A stretch of DNA of 64,000 bases from Ooceraea biroi (taxonomy: Eukaryota > Arthropoda > Insecta > Hymenoptera > Formicidae): the NCBI RefSeq assembly GCF_003672135.1, contig NC_039508.1, positions 1,240,001 through 1,304,000 of the forward strand, written 5' to 3'. The position numbers and the translations under genes are program-made. Within the stretch, counting starts at the first letter, position 1; every line of letters begins with the position of its first letter. The notes below the pieces were generated by a model. The model was not told the DNA's origin and did not search any database. It saw nothing but the letters and a program-made list of their open reading frames with translations. Below, in pieces: positions 46,601 through 52,372 of this stretch.

Positions 46601-48751
46601 TCTCTCAATCTATCAGACGTGACGACCGACTCCACATCGTCACACTGAAAGATCCACAAAGATGCAATTAACGTTCTGTCTGCTCGCCGGAAGCTAACGT
46701 TATCAAATCGCAGTTATCACCCGCAGTGAAATTCCAGCACTACCTGACCGTTCGTCTAACAACACTAATTGATGTAGTTAGTTCGGGTTCCTATCAAGTG
46801 ATCGCCAAATTTCACAGAGCGTTTTGCACAACTACGGTCAAAACCAAACTGAAGCTGAAACACGGTAGACTGAAAACCGCGTTGTTTAGCATCCATAAAA
46901 ATTTCTTTTTTGTTTCTTAAGAAACATTTGATGTATTTTGCAATTTCAATAATTGGACATTTGATTGGAGAAATAATGTATCAGAATAGTTATATTATTG
47001 AAATCAACTTTTAATCTTCCCAAATTGCCACTTCTTTACTTTCAAAGCAGTGCCATCAAAATTCGTTATCGGCGTCTTTATTGTAATTCCACATTTCCAA
47101 ATTTTGCTCGCATCGGACGATAAAAAAATGCATTTTCCAAACTAACCGTCGAAGGAGACGCAACTTTCAGTTTTTACCGTAGTGTATATACTCTTCTGTT
47201 GTATCGAGAACGTTGAATACCTACATCTCTTACGACTAACTGCTAAATGCTTGTTCAGCGGCTTTTATCAGCGCTTCACACGAGCTCGCAGCGCGTAGCA
47301 CAATCATACTGAACAGTATTCTGAGCATACTGTTCAGTAATAACGTCGTCGTACTTAACTGCAGATCAACCAGCGTTTATTTCTGAGTGCTGTTACAACG
47401 GTGCTGTCTTCCTATGAAACGCAGCCGATTCTTCAACCCTAAATAGCAGAGCAATGATATCTCAAAAGGAAACACTGATGAATCTTCTGAAATCTTCATG
47501 AATGATGACAAAATTTAGTTTAATTATAAAGAAAAAGAAATTAAGATGAAGAAGGGCCCGGCAGATCTTGCTATTTAGGGTTTAGTACACTAGTACACAC
47601 AATTATTTATTCTTCTCGTACATAAATATATACGATGTTTCCAATATATCGTCATACAATCGGAGGAGACGATTTCTCGTATAACAACGAGCGAAAAGCC
47701 AGTAACGAGGAATCATCTTTTTGTCTGTTGTACTATGATCAATTGGACATCTTCGATAGAGCAATTATCACGCGATACGTTTAAATTACATAGTTTAAGA
47801 CATAGGAATTCGGCCGAGTTTGATGAACATTTTTACAGCTTGTAGCACACGTATATTGAAAGTAATTAGCATCACAGTAAATAAGAGAACGTAGATGCAG
47901 TAAGAAATAATAAGTCACGCGAGTTATACACTATCTGCCGTGGTCTACGTGCAGGAAGAGATATCACATGAATTGTAAGGGAAACGGTTGCATATATAGT
48001 TCTTGGCTGATTGAGTGAAAATGCGTATTATATATTATATATATTATATATATATATTATGTATCGTCTCAAATGTTTAGCAATGTTGTCACTTTTTTTA
48101 TATGTGTCTAGTTTTATCCCCTTGTTTTGGGCATGATGTAAAATTGAGAGATTACGATCGTACTTGTTCTCTATGTAAAACACAGCAACGAAATAGCGAA
48201 ATCCGCCGCGGCACGACGGCCACGCAGATTGTTTGATTTGTTCTCGTTTGTTGTCGCAGAATCTGACTTTTTGCAACATAGCGAGCCATCCTACATGGAA
48301 ACGACAACGATCGAGGTGGATCCTGTCACGCAGGAAAGGTACATACGAATCTGAAAAATCGTTTTTTTATTTTTTATTTTTTAATACGCTAAAGGCAAGT
48401 ATCACAAGTTTTCGTCTCTCACAGCGATAAGATTTAGTTGATTTCTTCTTTTGGCATCTATCACTTGCTTCGAGAATCTTTAAAAATTTTTATTTGCATT
48501 TCGCACAACCACAGAAGCTTAAGTTGGACATAAAAAGAGGAATATTTGTTTGCCAAGTTTTTTTCTCTCTGGAAAAATTTACGAGAAATGAACAAAGTTA
48601 CGAAATGATTGCCTCTTGCAGCATAACGACAACCACGCGAACAGAAACGAGGACGGTATCGTCCGTGGGAGCTAGTGGGTCGGACGATTTGCGAGAATCT
48701 ATGCAGAAGATCATGGACACGTTCATGTCGGAAGAAAGAAAGGACCATTAG
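1512..48751 (+). CDS. Ank2: Ankyrin-2-like gene (span of the coding exons in this window; 5' part missing)
   Basis: Ankyrins link membrane proteins to the beta-spectrin skeleton and, in neurons, organise axons and synapses. Fourteen or more exons can be chained from the sequence with matching splice phases. The product runs: linker after the ankyrin repeats, ZU5, ZU5, UPA, death domain, variable tail. Diagnostic stretches include FLVSFLVDARGG, VEPRRRKFHKPIT, CSITG, FCMTDD and the death-domain core DIANLLDKDWESLAEEL. The 24 ankyrin repeats normally found before this part are absent, so the gene starts upstream of base 1. The giant tail exon lies after the death domain, as in fly Ank2; vertebrate giant ankyrin exons sit before it. 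Counting from the candidate start at 5140, the long form is 6,034 residues, the short soluble form 1,348 and the membrane form 1,363. The family call is very secure; exact isoform use is inferred. Confidence 0.95.
2633..2875. mobile_element. 243-bp foldback (MITE-like) element
   Basis: The two halves are near-perfect reverse complements over about 110 bp. The left end begins CACTGAGAAAAAAATG and the right end is its exact complement. Only scattered mismatches appear toward the centre near 2755. It has no coding capacity. It lies in an ankyrin intron. Flanks share only TG, so the target-site duplication is not resolved. It fits a non-autonomous DNA transposon of the foldback type. Confidence 0.85.
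2900..2919. repeat. Perfect 20-bp palindrome
   Basis: ATACCCAAACGTTTGGGTAT reads the same on both strands and lies 24 bp from the end of the foldback element. Its role is unknown; it could be a dimeric binding site or a remnant of an insertion. Confidence 0.6.
3400..5139 (+). promoter_or_regulatory. Ank2: CpG-rich island upstream of a candidate alternative first exon
   Basis: This stretch is visibly richer in CpG than the surrounding introns (many CGCG, GCGCGC and CGACG runs). It ends at the well-placed start codon at 5140. No TATA box stands out, as is usual for CpG-type promoters. Open frames inside it (for example 4245-4808) have no recognisable domain and look like chance openings in GC-rich leader DNA. 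It is read as a possible internal promoter of the ankyrin gene. Confidence 0.4.
5140..5221 (+). CDS. Ank2: Candidate alternative first coding exon of ankyrin, basic and cysteine-rich
   Basis: ATG lies in a good start context (GAAAATGGCC). It opens a 27-codon frame: basic (MAKGRSKKKG), then alternating Cys and Ser/Gly (FSCSCSCGCG), ending SRNSDAL. It stops at TTAT|GTAAAT, a donor in phase 1, which is exactly the phase the acceptor at 10393 needs (T|GT gives Cys). The product would lack ankyrin repeats but keep ZU5-UPA-death and the tail. Four close cysteines beside a Lys/Arg cluster suggest S-palmitoylation and membrane attachment. That is inference. Other ankyrin genes do use internal promoters to make repeat-less forms. 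No transcript evidence is available. Confidence 0.45.
5222..10392. other. Long intron, partly CpG-rich, no supported gene
   Basis: No open frame here matches a known family. 6.2-8.6 kb is CpG-rich, with several unbroken but domain-less frames on both strands, as GC-rich DNA gives by chance. The frame at 8374 (starting MDRYRSLPRRRG) and the one at 10062 lack a donor of convincing strength in the phase the 10393 exon needs. A TATA motif inside an inverted repeat at 6765-6795 is listed separately. A short degenerate tandem repeat of GGTGCA(C/T)CAA occurs at about 7145-7185. Confidence 0.5.
6765..6795 (+). promoter_or_regulatory. TATA motif framed by a 10-bp inverted repeat; possible promoter
   Basis: CTCGCGAATA (6765-6774) and TATTCGCGAG (6786-6795) are exact complements and enclose a TATATAAAAA motif (6773-6782). 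An arthropod-type initiator TCAGT occurs at 6827, about 50 bp on, which is farther than the usual 30. A possible donor, CAG|GTACAC, lies near 6974, so a non-coding first exon is conceivable. Evidence is pattern only. Confidence 0.25.
10393..10524 (+). CDS. Ank2: Ankyrin linker exon
   Basis: It starts after ACCGCAG and ends GGAG|GTGAGC. The frame reads EDPMLSDQQQYRYMIVDD, then MKSMADDS and an acidic stretch to RHSG. The Tyr...DDMKSMADDS segment lines up with the YLGPQDLKELGDDSLP segment of vertebrate ankyrins, which also lies between the repeats and ZU5. Phase 1 at both ends lets it follow 1665 or 5221 and precede 10763. It is acidic and probably disordered. Confidence 0.8.
10763..10868 (+). 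CDS. Ank2: Ankyrin linker exon just before the first ZU5 domain
   Basis: It starts after TGTGTTTCAG and ends GTCGG|GTATGT. The frame reads APTITEMITKEHYQRTH and ends HRHPVHVG. The phase-2 end (GG) joins the acceptor at 15998 (C) to give HPVHVG-FLVSFLVDARGG, which matches the vertebrate pattern (...IHSGFLVSFMVDARGG). That fit fixes both boundaries. Confidence 0.85.
11800..11826. repeat. (TC)n microsatellite
   Basis: A run of CT dinucleotides in an ankyrin intron. A looser TCTCTCTGTCTCTC tract occurs at about 14220-14248. Confidence 0.8.
12603..12718 (+). CDS. Ank2: Candidate second alternative first exon of ankyrin
   Basis: The double ATG at 12603/12606 opens a 38-codon frame (MMDNRNRFCSENSESLES, later APKGPGMWRD). 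It ends GACAG|GTACAT in phase 2. That phase suits the acceptor at 15998 (AG|C gives Ser), for ...MWRD-S-FLVSFLVDARGG. An in-frame stop at 12585 lies upstream, and no AG there gives the phase needed after 10868. If real it would thus be a first exon starting just before ZU5, not an internal one. No transcript or homology proof. Confidence 0.35.
13013..13514. mobile_element. 502-bp terminal-inverted-repeat element (MITE)
   Basis: The left end ACACAGTTGGAAAATTTGTG and the right end are complements with one mismatch over 22 bp. Both flanks carry ATAATAT (13006-13012 and 13515-13521), a 7-bp target duplication. The inside is very AT-rich, with many subrepeats of the GTGTTAAATT type in both orientations, and has no coding frame. 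It is a non-autonomous DNA transposon in an ankyrin intron. Confidence 0.85.
14346..14363 (+). CDS. Ank2: Possible 18-nt ankyrin micro-exon
   Basis: AATTCCACAATGGAGAAA is framed by a long T-rich tract ending CTCGCAG and by the ideal donor GTAAGT. Its length is a multiple of three. Between 10868 and 15998 it would add six residues without breaking frame (G-IPQWRN-FLVSF). The sequence signals are strong for so short an exon, but there is no homology support. Confidence 0.3.
15998..16222 (+). CDS. Ank2: Ankyrin exon: first ZU5 domain, N-terminal part
   Basis: It begins FLVSFLVDARGGAMRG and ends LGPVGAKFLG. ZU5N is the beta-spectrin binding module of ankyrins. The DAR triplet in VDARGG is the site whose change in vertebrate ankyrin-B stops spectrin binding, and it is intact here. 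Also visible are the VIVPPRK and NPPPLMEGEALASRI family motifs. The acceptor is TTTCCTCAG and the donor GG|GTGCGT in phase 2. Confidence 0.95.
16381..16541 (+). CDS. Ank2: Ankyrin exon: end of first ZU5 domain
   Basis: It reads PVIIEVPHFASLRGKERE, then LRSDNGETW. This is the conserved second half of ZU5N (family form PVIVEIPHFGSMRGKEREL). It is followed by an acidic spacer ending NESFEGE. Acceptor CCACGTGCAG; donor AAG|GTACGA in phase 1. Confidence 0.95.
16613..16824 (+). CDS. Ank2: Ankyrin exon: start of second ZU5 domain
   Basis: It reads ...RIVRILTVDFPHYFAVVSR, IRQEVHAVGPEGGTVSS and FPQAALTKKIRVGLQ. This is the start of ZU5C, the structural partner of ZU5N in the ZU5-ZU5-UPA supramodule. 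Acceptor CTTTTCCAG; donor CAG|GTATAT in phase 0. Confidence 0.95.
17163..17367 (+). CDS. Ank2: Ankyrin exon: second ZU5 domain end and start of UPA
   Basis: It reads AHPIPADLVAKLLGNRVAVS, then PIVTVEPRRRKFHKPIT and LRLLCSITG. PIVTVEPRRRKFHKPIT is close to invariant in ankyrins. The exon bridges ZU5C to UPA. Acceptor GTTACAG; donor ACTG|GTAATA in phase 1. Confidence 0.96.
17368..18966. other. Ankyrin intron, no feature supported
   Basis: AT-rich with no frame resembling a known protein. Several TATA-like runs occur but nothing links them to a transcript. Confidence 0.6.
18967..19156 (+). CDS. Ank2: Ankyrin exon: UPA domain
   Basis: It reads VWEDVTGSTPLTFVKDCVSF, then TTTVSARFWLMDCR and ends THVPFMAK. 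This is the ankyrin UPA domain (family pattern WEDVTG..PL.F..DCVSFTT.VSARFWL). It starts after GTCGTTCAG in phase 1 and ends GCTAA|GTACGT in phase 2. Confidence 0.95.
19293..19428 (+). CDS. Ank2: Ankyrin exon: UPA domain, continued
   Basis: It reads FVVFAKRVDPLEARLRVFCM, then TDDKEDKTLEHQEHF and ends KSRDVE. The FCMTDDK.DKTLE..E.F motif is diagnostic of ankyrins. Acceptor TTTATAG; donor GAG|GTAATT in phase 0. Confidence 0.95.
19528..19858 (+). CDS. Ank2: Ankyrin exon: end of UPA and link to the death domain
   Basis: It begins VLEGKTQYMEFSGNLVPV. Conserved FKENRVPF and LPQTPICTLNILLP close the UPA domain. It then runs through a linker ELDLLELSKNYSFLRDGG. Ends ATAA|GTACGT in phase 1, joining SRPDAIHR of the next exon. 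Confidence 0.95.
19954..20157 (+). CDS. Ank2: Ankyrin exon: death domain
   Basis: It reads IRLTDIANLLDKDWESLAEE, then LNIPPTDVALIKQEYP and MFKLWQSS. This is the six-helix death domain of ankyrins (helices 1-5). It lies upstream of the giant exon, so the very long tail is added after the death domain. Acceptor GCTTTTAG; donor ACGG|GTGAGT in phase 1. Confidence 0.95.
21041..21282 (+). CDS. Ank2: Ankyrin exon: end of death domain and start of regulatory tail
   Basis: It reads NTLEKALNKIGREDIVNKCI, the last death-domain helix. Then comes an acidic tail (VTDDVEKAVARVRLDQPGF, MDPDYEEPDRMK). Acceptor TTTACGCAG; donor AAG|GTACGT in phase 0. Confidence 0.93.
21581..21632 (+). CDS. Ank2: Ankyrin exon: short acidic tail segment
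   Basis: It reads DSESVEDLSVTGNVHDK, between acceptor TCTGTTCCAG and donor AAAC|GTAAGT (phase 1). The 52-nt length is small, but the signals are strong and the frame joins both neighbours. Confidence 0.85.
22038..22265 (+). CDS. Ank2: Ankyrin exon at the splice fork
   Basis: It reads KEHVTITNGTVFNGTSTPIK, MMADYLEHKCHAADMM and ends ADANKIVS. The end TCTG|GTAAGT is phase 1. Three downstream acceptors share this phase: the giant exon (24098), 40700 and 41779. This is therefore the last common exon before the long and short forms diverge. No known domain; mixed charge. Confidence 0.88.
22266..24097. other. Ankyrin intron before the giant exon
   Basis: AT-rich and without a supported gene. The acceptor of the giant exon is TTAATTAACAG, with a weak pyrimidine tract, which would suit regulated inclusion. 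Confidence 0.55.
24098..39696 (+). CDS. Ank2: Giant terminal exon of ankyrin: about 5,200-residue repetitive tail
   Basis: One uninterrupted frame of 15.6 kb ends at TAA 39694-39696. It joins the previous exon in phase (G|GT). Parts in order: acidic/basic entry; an 81-bp KEKDK repeat (24660-24975); five short modules with a GFFG(I/M)F(R/K) hydrophobic patch, three with TSFDSGDEE and a (K/R)LL(D/E)DTR helix (25070-26730); about 23 units of 186 residues (26960-39200), each opening with GFFSGIFKGAKH; then a Ser/Thr/Arg-rich end with PPPPSS. It is almost all Lys, Glu, Asp and Ala and should be helical or disordered. Fly Ank2-L and Ank2-XL carry long C-terminal extensions that bind and space microtubules in motor axons. 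The same job is likely here by position, though the repeat sequence itself is not one I recognise from a database. Confidence 0.96.
24660..24975 (+). repeat. 81-bp tandem repeat coding a Lys/Glu/Asp-rich 27-residue unit
   Basis: The segment K(D/N)ITVK(P/H)TDK followed by (D/G)KGKEKGKEKDKDKEKD recurs about four times. The last three are exactly 81 bp apart (codon for the D/N at 24793, 24874 and 24955) and almost identical in DNA. Such a tract is prone to length change between individuals. Confidence 0.9.
25070..26730 (+). repeat. Five divergent SFDSGDEE / GFFGMF modules
   Basis: Hydrophobic patches occur at about 25077 (IFSGIFKGSK), 25428 (GFFSSLFKSK), 25803 (GFFGIFRSPK), 26283 (GFFGMFKSPK) and 26577 (GIFGMFRSPR). 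Each is followed by a basic run. Three then have (D/E)TSFDSGDEE, and four end in a helix of the type AT(A/E)KLL(D/E)DTR. They look like ancestors or relatives of the long units, which keep the GFFSGIFKG patch and a DDVKEFLDETKKE helix but have lost DSGDEE. Confidence 0.8.
26960..39200 (+). repeat. About 23 tandem 186-residue (558-bp) units with an inner 11-residue period
   Basis: The GF(F/L)SGIF(K/R)G patch recurs at about 26986, 27544, 28102, 28660, 29206, 29764, 30322, 30847, 31318, 31876, 32434, 32992, 33550, 34108, 34644, 35202, 35737, 36295, 36853, 37411 and 37969, with two eroded copies near 38480 and 39003. Most spacings are exactly 558 bp; the shorter ones lack small blocks. After the patch and a DDVKEFLDETKKE helix, the rest of the unit divides into 11-residue steps, for example AVTDVKDAKDK and VKEDTKLVKEK. 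Some neighbours are nearly identical in DNA (27.6 against 28.2 kb; 36.3, 36.9 and 37.4 kb), which points to recent duplication or gene conversion. Confidence 0.93.
39700..39790. repeat. (AT)n microsatellite in the 3' UTR of the long isoform
   Basis: Alternating TATATA/CATATA tract starts within ten bases of the TAA stop. Confidence 0.85.
40109..40252 (+). terminator. Ank2: Cluster of poly(A) signals for the long ankyrin isoform
   Basis: AATAAA occurs at 40109, 40166, 40237 and 40247, about 0.4-0.55 kb after the stop at 39696. This gives the giant exon its own 3' end. Inclusion of the exon and use of these sites would therefore be coupled. Exact cleavage site not known. Confidence 0.6.
40700..40768 (+). 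CDS. Ank2: Short-isoform ankyrin exon (23 codons)
   Basis: It lies between acceptor CCTTTTCAG and donor GCAG|GTAACG and reads VTEEAARRAQNLAEQAYTSA. Phase 1 at both ends fits 22265 upstream and 41779 downstream. It replaces the giant exon in the short forms. A single amphipathic helix is likely. Confidence 0.8.
40769..41778. other. Ankyrin intron
   Basis: No supported feature. The open frame that enters the next exon from 41571 is intron read-through rich in Cys and Val, and is left out. Confidence 0.6.
41779..43041 (+). CDS. Ank2: Ankyrin short-isoform tail exon
   Basis: The 421-codon exon begins HDSAEIDGTVERHATSAP and ends ALSQLNLL. It contains KQPVPAPR, repeated TTTVVTS/TVTTVQRVT strands, GGVVETVRTVTL, a Gly run (8 Gly near 42640), an Asn-rich patch and an Arg/Ser-rich patch. 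It has the look of the ankyrin C-terminal regulatory region: polar, probably disordered, many Ser/Thr sites. The TVTT-type strands resemble those at the end and start of the giant exon (VETVSTT, SVTTVVTKSS; KTVVSVSGD). Acceptor GGGTCAG; donor CTAA|GTAAGC in phase 1, which fits both 44671 and 48260. Confidence 0.88.
44671..44878 (+). CDS. Ank2: Ankyrin alternative exon coding a transmembrane segment
   Basis: It follows ACTAGCAG and ends GCCGG|GTACGA. Joined to 43041 (A|AA) it reads THGMVQSVYSGKAIEV, a basic stretch (KTRTKTPSRASC), then the 20-residue hydrophobic run VYWMSIAVAVLVLLVALIVA, then LEPQMLRRVYTLS. Phase 2 at the end fits the acceptor at 45681. The basic-before-hydrophobic order and the short tail after it suggest a C-terminal membrane anchor with a small luminal or outer end. 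It could instead be the first coding exon (ATG 44682) of a small nested membrane protein. The phase match at both ends favours the ankyrin reading. Confidence 0.6.
44879..45680. other. Intron between the membrane exon and its terminal exon
   Basis: AT-rich, no feature seen. Confidence 0.5.
45681..45726 (+). CDS. Ank2: Candidate terminal exon of the membrane-anchored ankyrin form
   Basis: It starts after TTTCTTGCGCAG and reads ATSPKHDNFLADLE, then TGA at 45724-45726. It needs two bases from upstream (GG|T gives Gly), which 44878 supplies. The result ends ...NNAPRQAG-ATSPKHDNFLADLE. The acceptor is strong, and no other upstream exon found here ends in this phase with a stop-free join. Its tract after the stop is pyrimidine-rich (45780-45835). 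Confidence 0.5.
47307..47339. repeat. Perfect 13-bp hairpin
   Basis: TACTGAACAGTAT and ATACTGTTCAGTA flank a 7-base loop. Could be a structured RNA element in the ankyrin transcript or a dimer binding site; nothing further is visible. Confidence 0.6.
47435..47582. repeat. 14-bp inverted repeat spaced by 120 bp
   Basis: AACCCTAAATAGCA (47435-47448) is exactly complementary to 47569-47582. Perhaps the ends of a small decayed mobile element. No target duplication was found. Confidence 0.45.
48260..48338 (+). CDS. Ank2: Ankyrin short-isoform exon
   Basis: It follows TTGTCGCAG and reads SDFLQHSEPSYMETTTIEVD, then PVTQE. It ends GAAAG|GTACAT in phase 2. Phase matches 43041 upstream and 48622 downstream. 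Confidence 0.85.
48622..48751 (+). CDS. Ank2: Ankyrin terminal coding exon (soluble short form)
   Basis: It follows GCCTCTTGCAG and reads ITTTTRTETRTVSSVGASGS, then DDLRESMQKIMDTFMSEERK, DH and TAG at 48749-48751. The last segment should be a short amphipathic helix. A 3' UTR follows, with AATAAA at 49224 and 49688. Confidence 0.88.
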
Positions 48752-49710
48752 GAGTAATGCGCCGCTGCCCTTCGAACCCTTCGAAAGAAGAAGAGGAGAA
48801 GTCGTCGAGGGATCTCGACGTTGATTTTCTCGCGATTCACGGAGAAATTTTCTCACGATCGACTGGTCTTCGGCGTGTCCTCGGACGTCGAAGGACGAGT
48901 CTTCGATCACGTAGGGCCGGAGACACGAAGACGACGCGTCTATCGCACGCGTCCCTTCTGAAACGACGCGCCGCCTCTCTGAAAGCCACACAAAAGCATG
49001 CACACGATGATTTACTACCCACGCTCATGGCCTACGCTTCGAATTTGCTTGCCTTTCCGTTCCGCTCGGTTGCCTTACTTCTTTGTGTTCGGAATCTCGC
49101 GAGCGATGATGATGTGTCTATGTATGTCGTTGCTAGTCCGGCTAGCCGATCCGCGCTAGTCTTCACTATGCCAACCCGTCCATGTACAACGCCTTTCTCA
49201 TGTTGTTCGAAGCGTTAATGCGAAATAAAAGAGAGAAAAGGGTGTAGACGGGGGATGATGGAAAATGAAAAGAGAAGATGAGGGGAATGCAGCGGAATGA
49301 GATCATCTCGAACGAAGCGATCTGCCGATATCGAACGAAGCGATCGTCTAGATTATTATATAAGATTCTCGCGAGAATAGTCCGTTTAAAGCTTTAGGAT
49401 GGTTGTATATCTCCCCCTATCCGCGCAATATATTATACATATATACATATACTGCTTAAAATTAGGCCGGCAATATATAAATATATAATGAAATATATAT
49501 TCTACATATATATTTCATTAGCATTATTCGACGATGGAGACAATTGACGAAGTTTCTGAAACGGGAATATGGAAATTTCTTGTTGTTACTCGACTCAAAT
49601 CGCAAGTTCAGGCACAATGGAAAGCGGCGGACTGCGTAGTGCCGAATATCGCGTGCACCGGTCGTGTCGATTTGATTAACAGTGAGAAATAAATGTTTTT
49701 ATGCATCGGA
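48752..49710 (+). terminator. Ank2: 3' UTR and poly(A) region of short ankyrin
   Basis: AATAAA at 49224-49229 and 49688-49693 are the likely signals. A perfect 14-bp hairpin (AATGAAATATATAT, 5-base loop, near 49488-49520) and a doubled TCGAACGAAGCGATC (about 49308-49347) lie between them. End position is inferred. Confidence 0.5.
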
Positions 49711-52372
49711 ACATAATGTATAAATTTAAATTGTTTAAAGGATATTTCCTAACACAGTTTTTTTAATTGTATATATGATAATTTCTTAGCATAACTTATA
49801 TATAAATATATATAAATGTACTATGGATACGATTGTAATAATTATAAGAAACGCTAACAGGAATATTTTATTTATATAGCGAGATACAACCTACGGACGA
49901 ACGTTAATTTGTAAGCTGTGAGGAATCATGCTAACGGCGCGAGGCAATGTAAACTAAACAGCAATTAATGATGTAGAGCGCATTATGTTGCCCGAGACTT
50001 TGATTCGGATCTGTTTGTAATATCCAAGCCAGTGTTAGCTTTCAGTGTACGACACAGTTTTAACGAGCACAGAAGGGAAAGGATCGTATAATATATAAAT
50101 ATATTAAAGTAAAAATTTAAATAAATTATTCTATTAATGTATGATATATTGAAAGATATAATGATTATGCATCTGAAGTTTATAAATTATTGTCTATAAT
50201 GACTGTTATACGTTTAATAGACTTGCCTAGAGCCTATCTGACCTAAGGACCAAAGGCACAATCACACGCGCATCAAAATAAAATAATATGCTCCTATGTA
50301 TTGTCGTAACATTTAGTATATAGCTCATTACGGACGCCCCGACGTTGGCACTCCGATGCTGTTGACGTAAGTTTGCAATTTATCCCGCGAAGAAATATTT
50401 TCTACTGAATAAACTTGTTGCATTGTCACCGCAGATACAAGATAACTATCACGAGGAGCGATAAACGATATGTCCACGTGCATCAGCGATACACCACGTG
50501 TTGTTTTCGATTGTCGATATGTCTAATACTCTAATGCAAACGTAATGTCGCAACGTGTATATCGCATGCAATATCAACGCCATTTATTATCGTCTGAGCG
50601 TTAACGTGCCAATGTCGAGCCGATGCTTTATAACACACACATACTTTTGTACAACTTGATTTCCGTGGACAACGTGACACGTCGAGCAGCCAAGCATATT
50701 TCCCTCTGTACTAATCACACGTCCCTCCTTAATGGCATAATATAATGGCATTAAAAACTATCACTACAATGGCATTGCATGGCGTCGAGATATCAAAGAA
50801 AACAAGAAAAAAAAGAGACTATAATTTACTATATAATATTGTGTGATAGAACTATCAGCGGCATAATAAATAAAATGTTGCATCAGAATTATAATATGTT
50901 ATCTACGCATGGAAGTGCGACAGAACGTCTTATGAAAGAGAGGAAGACAATCATTATCCTTTTATTTCTGCACTTGGACATTTGGGTAAATAATCATCTA
51001 ATGCATTTTCCTTTACCCAATGTTATCATTGTTCTTATTGTGTTTTCTTTAAAAAATGTATTACATGAAGAACACGAGGAATAGGATACAATAGAATACA
51101 ATCTTACGTAAGTATGTATCTTGCATATTATATATATATTCCACTTATTTTATTCTTAATCGAATGTAAAGATATAAACGGAAGAATAAAAAAAGGAAAT
51201 TAAAAAAGGATAAAGGGAAGAAAAGTAAATAAGTGAATAAAGTAATTCCATCTTTTTAATTTGTTAAATACACGCAATTTTATTCAACATAAAAAAAAAT
51301 CAAGTTCACAATTTTGTATCGTTTCATTTAATTGTATTTAATTAATTATAATCAATATTATTTCCCAAATTCCTTTAGATTAATACAAAAATGATGGAAT
51401 AATTAGTATATTTTCGTTGTTATTGATATTAATTGTCGCAATGTGGCGCACTACAATTCCCCTTCAATACTAGAGAAACATACACTGAATAATTGCACTG
51501 ATAACAAAACGTATGTCGTGAGAATCATACCTAACACACGTTACTTGCCGCAATGAAGGGCCACATTAATAGTCTACATTAACCCATACAGACTGTGACA
51601 ATACAATACGGAAATATTACTGCCACTAAGAGCCAAACATGCGTTTGGATTTTAATTTATCGCTCTATTAATTCAGCAATTTATTAATTTACCAATGCAA
51701 TTCTAGTTCTAAATATTCTCACCTAATTCTTACATTACTCGAATTGTTGATAGATATTTTTAGAGAGAAGTTTTAGCACGTAGTATAAAAAAGTACTCAC
51801 CGCGTGTGATGTACATAGTGATATCTCTATTTCCTGTTTAAATAACAGCTTACATACGTGTTATTATAGTATAGCAGATAGTAATGCAACGTAAATGAAT
51901 AAGAAATATACAGGAAAACGGTTGTACAACGATATACTGATTTTGTACAGCGATACAGATCTAGCAAATCTGGCATACAGTTAAAGTAAAACGTGAAATT
52001 TTATTTATCATCCTAAATGTCACCTCTGTAATTTTGTTATCGGAAAAGAGAGCTCGCATTCTGTTATCAAATTTACAAGTTGCTTGCGAACAATTGTAAC
52101 TTCGGGCTGGAATACAGTGTTATCCATATATTGACAATTTATTTATAGATACAACGAGATGGGCTATCTTGATAGGAGGAAACTTCGTATAACTGCGTTC
52201 TGCGAAATGAATAAGTGTCCCCATGCATTCTCGTGATGTACTTTTCTGTTTTTTTTTTGCTTTATTACATTGCAGATCATCAGATCTGTAAGAATGAACG
52301 GGATGTTACGTTAATGCACTGTGTTGGAAAAGAACACTGCAGTAACCAAAAGTGGATTTAGGAAATAAAAGT
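49711..52372. other. Intergenic, AT-rich
   Basis: No gene is supported between the ankyrin 3' end and eIF1A. The small frame at 50779-51084 has no domain and a composition like the surrounding AT-rich DNA. The left part of the interval may include the eIF1A 3' UTR, since TTTATT (AATAAA on the minus strand) occurs near 51996 and 52138. Confidence 0.5.

Larger units (their letters stand above)
45727..48259. other. Ankyrin intron or 3' UTR of the membrane form
   Basis: No coding frame can be supported. It holds a perfect 13-bp hairpin (47307-47339) and a 14-bp inverted repeat (47435-47448 with 47569-47582), both listed separately. Confidence 0.5.

Noticed and set aside
48461..49218. Frames of 153-180 codons on both strands around the ankyrin terminal exon
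   Set aside because: They overlap the real exon or its 3' UTR in other frames and have no recognisable domain.
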